Source: JBDTLH01 sp039934875 (GTDB taxonomy: Bacteria; Acidobacteriota; Terriglobia; Terriglobales; Acidobacteriaceae). Taken from it: 6,093 bases of DNA. The translations under genes were made by a program, and so were the position numbers. The notes under the pieces were generated by a model, which was not told the DNA's origin, ran no database searches, and saw only the letters and a list, made by a program, of their open reading frames with translations. The first letter of the stretch is position 1. Each line of letters begins with the position of its first letter. The stretch lies in the NCBI GenBank assembly GCA_039934875.1, contig JBDTLH010000294.1:1-6093 (forward strand), read 5' to 3'. Of the stretch, positions 5,507-6,093 are shown piece after piece.

Positions 5507-5534
5507 CTAATGCCTAATCCCTAGTCCCTGGAAT
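5507..5534. repeat. Short tandem heptamer repeat
   Basis: Consecutive 7-base units CTAATGC, CTAATCC and CTAGTCC, followed by a more degenerate CTGGAAT, fill the gap between the tsf terminator hairpin and its stop codon. It is transcribed as part of the tsf 3' untranslated region. No function can be assigned; it looks like a low-copy intergenic repeat. Confidence 0.5.
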
Positions 5535-5536
5535 TA

Positions 5537-6093
5537 TTAGCCTTCCTGGTTCGCCGTGGCCTGCGGGAACTTCGTGCTGGCGACCGTCATCCCCTCTTCG
5601 CCGACTTTGAAGCGGGCGAAGCGGCGGACAGTGATGTTCTCCCCCAGCTTGCCGATCTTCTGCGCGATCACCTGTCCCACGGTCTGCGATTGCTCGCGGA
5701 TAAACGGCTGGTCGAGCAGGCAAACTTCTTCATAGAACTTCCCCATCTTGCCTTCCACGATCTTCTCGACCACGGCGGGAGGCTTGCCGGTAGCGGCGGC
5801 CTGAGCACGGAAGATGTCCTTTTCGCGTTCAAAATCTTCCGCGGTAACGTCCTCGCGGCGCACGTACTTGGGATCAGCGGCCGCGATGTGCATCGAGACA
5901 TCGTGCAGCAGCTCCTTGAACTCGTCGGTGCGCGCCACAAAATCGGACTCGCAGTTGATCTCGATCAGCACGCCGATCTTTCCCCCGGCATGGATGTAGC
6001 TCGCGACGGACCCTTCATTCGTGGAGCGCGCCGCCTTCTTGCCCGCGGAGGCGATGCCGCGCTTGCGCAACACAATAATCGCCTGCTCCATGT
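5537..6093 (-). CDS. tsf: Elongation factor Ts, C-terminal part (5' end outside window)
   Basis: EF-Ts is the guanine-nucleotide exchange factor that releases GDP from EF-Tu during translation elongation in the cytoplasm. The frame runs off the right edge; the first Met seen (6089-6091) is an internal residue in the family's usual GDMEKAIEYLR stretch, so about 35 residues (the UBA-like N-terminal domain) are missing. The visible part has LRKRGIASAGKKA, then the family signature NCESDFVAR (46-54 of the fragment), where D50-F51 matches the TDFV motif that contacts EF-Tu. QPFIREQSQTVGQVIAQKIGKLGENITVRRFARFKVGE is the conserved C-terminal core. A full length near 220 residues makes it the short EF-Ts type (as in Thermus) rather than the 283-residue E. 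coli type. The neighbour upstream, off the window, is usually rpsB. The stop is TAA, followed by the terminator at 5479-5504. Confidence 0.97.
   Translation of the reverse strand, partial: MEQAIIVLRKRGIASAGKKAARSTNEGSVASYIHAGGKIGVLIEINCESDFVARTDEFKELLHDVSMHIAAADPKYVRREDVTAEDFEREKDIFRAQAAATGKPPAVVEKIVEGKMGKFYEEVCLLDQPFIREQSQTVGQVIAQKIGKLGENITVRRFARFKVGEEGMTVASTKFPQATANQEG

Overview
The window is a GC-rich stretch of bacterial chromosome. It holds eight protein genes and no rRNA, tRNA, CRISPR array or insertion sequence that I can see. The short EF-Ts, the density of exported enzymes and the mix of cupin, NodB-type deacetylase and DUF255-like genes would fit an Acidobacteriota-type soil bacterium. 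That placement is an impression, not something the sequence proves.

Left part (1-833, + strand): a redox pair. The 3' end of a thioredoxin-like gene with a WCSWC motif overlaps (GTGA) a second gene for a signal-peptide-bearing thioredoxin-like protein. The second gene has an in-frame TGA at 582-584, exactly where the catalytic cysteine of the fold belongs. The same frame then continues as a normal thioredoxin-like C-terminal half to a TAA at 831-833. A strong hairpin starts 6 nt after the TGA and has a 6-nt AGGCUC apical loop, which fits a bacterial SECIS element. I annotate this as one selenocysteine-containing CDS, 369-833. It is the main finding; conventional annotation would split it into two fragments or call it a pseudogene.

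Middle (834-4963): an intergenic hairpin; a small cupin (+); and an exported NodB-type polysaccharide deacetylase (-) that converges on the cupin. Divergent from that deacetylase is a two-gene operon: a second, larger deacetylase and, 1 nt after it, a 574-residue fusion of an ATP-grasp ligase with a low-molecular-weight protein-tyrosine phosphatase. The context suggests cell-surface or exopolysaccharide work: carbohydrate deacetylation, a carboxylate ligation step, and phosphotyrosine control of the kind used in capsule systems.

Right part (4971-6093, - strand): an exported SnoaL/DUF4440-type protein, then the 3' part of tsf (EF-Ts) with a clear Rho-independent terminator and a short heptamer repeat between its stop and the terminator. 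Both converging gene pairs (1434/1442 and 4963/4971) leave only 7 nt between stop codons. Base skew also changes: the three left-hand + genes have C-rich sense strands, whereas both deacetylase genes, the fusion gene and tsf have G-rich ones.
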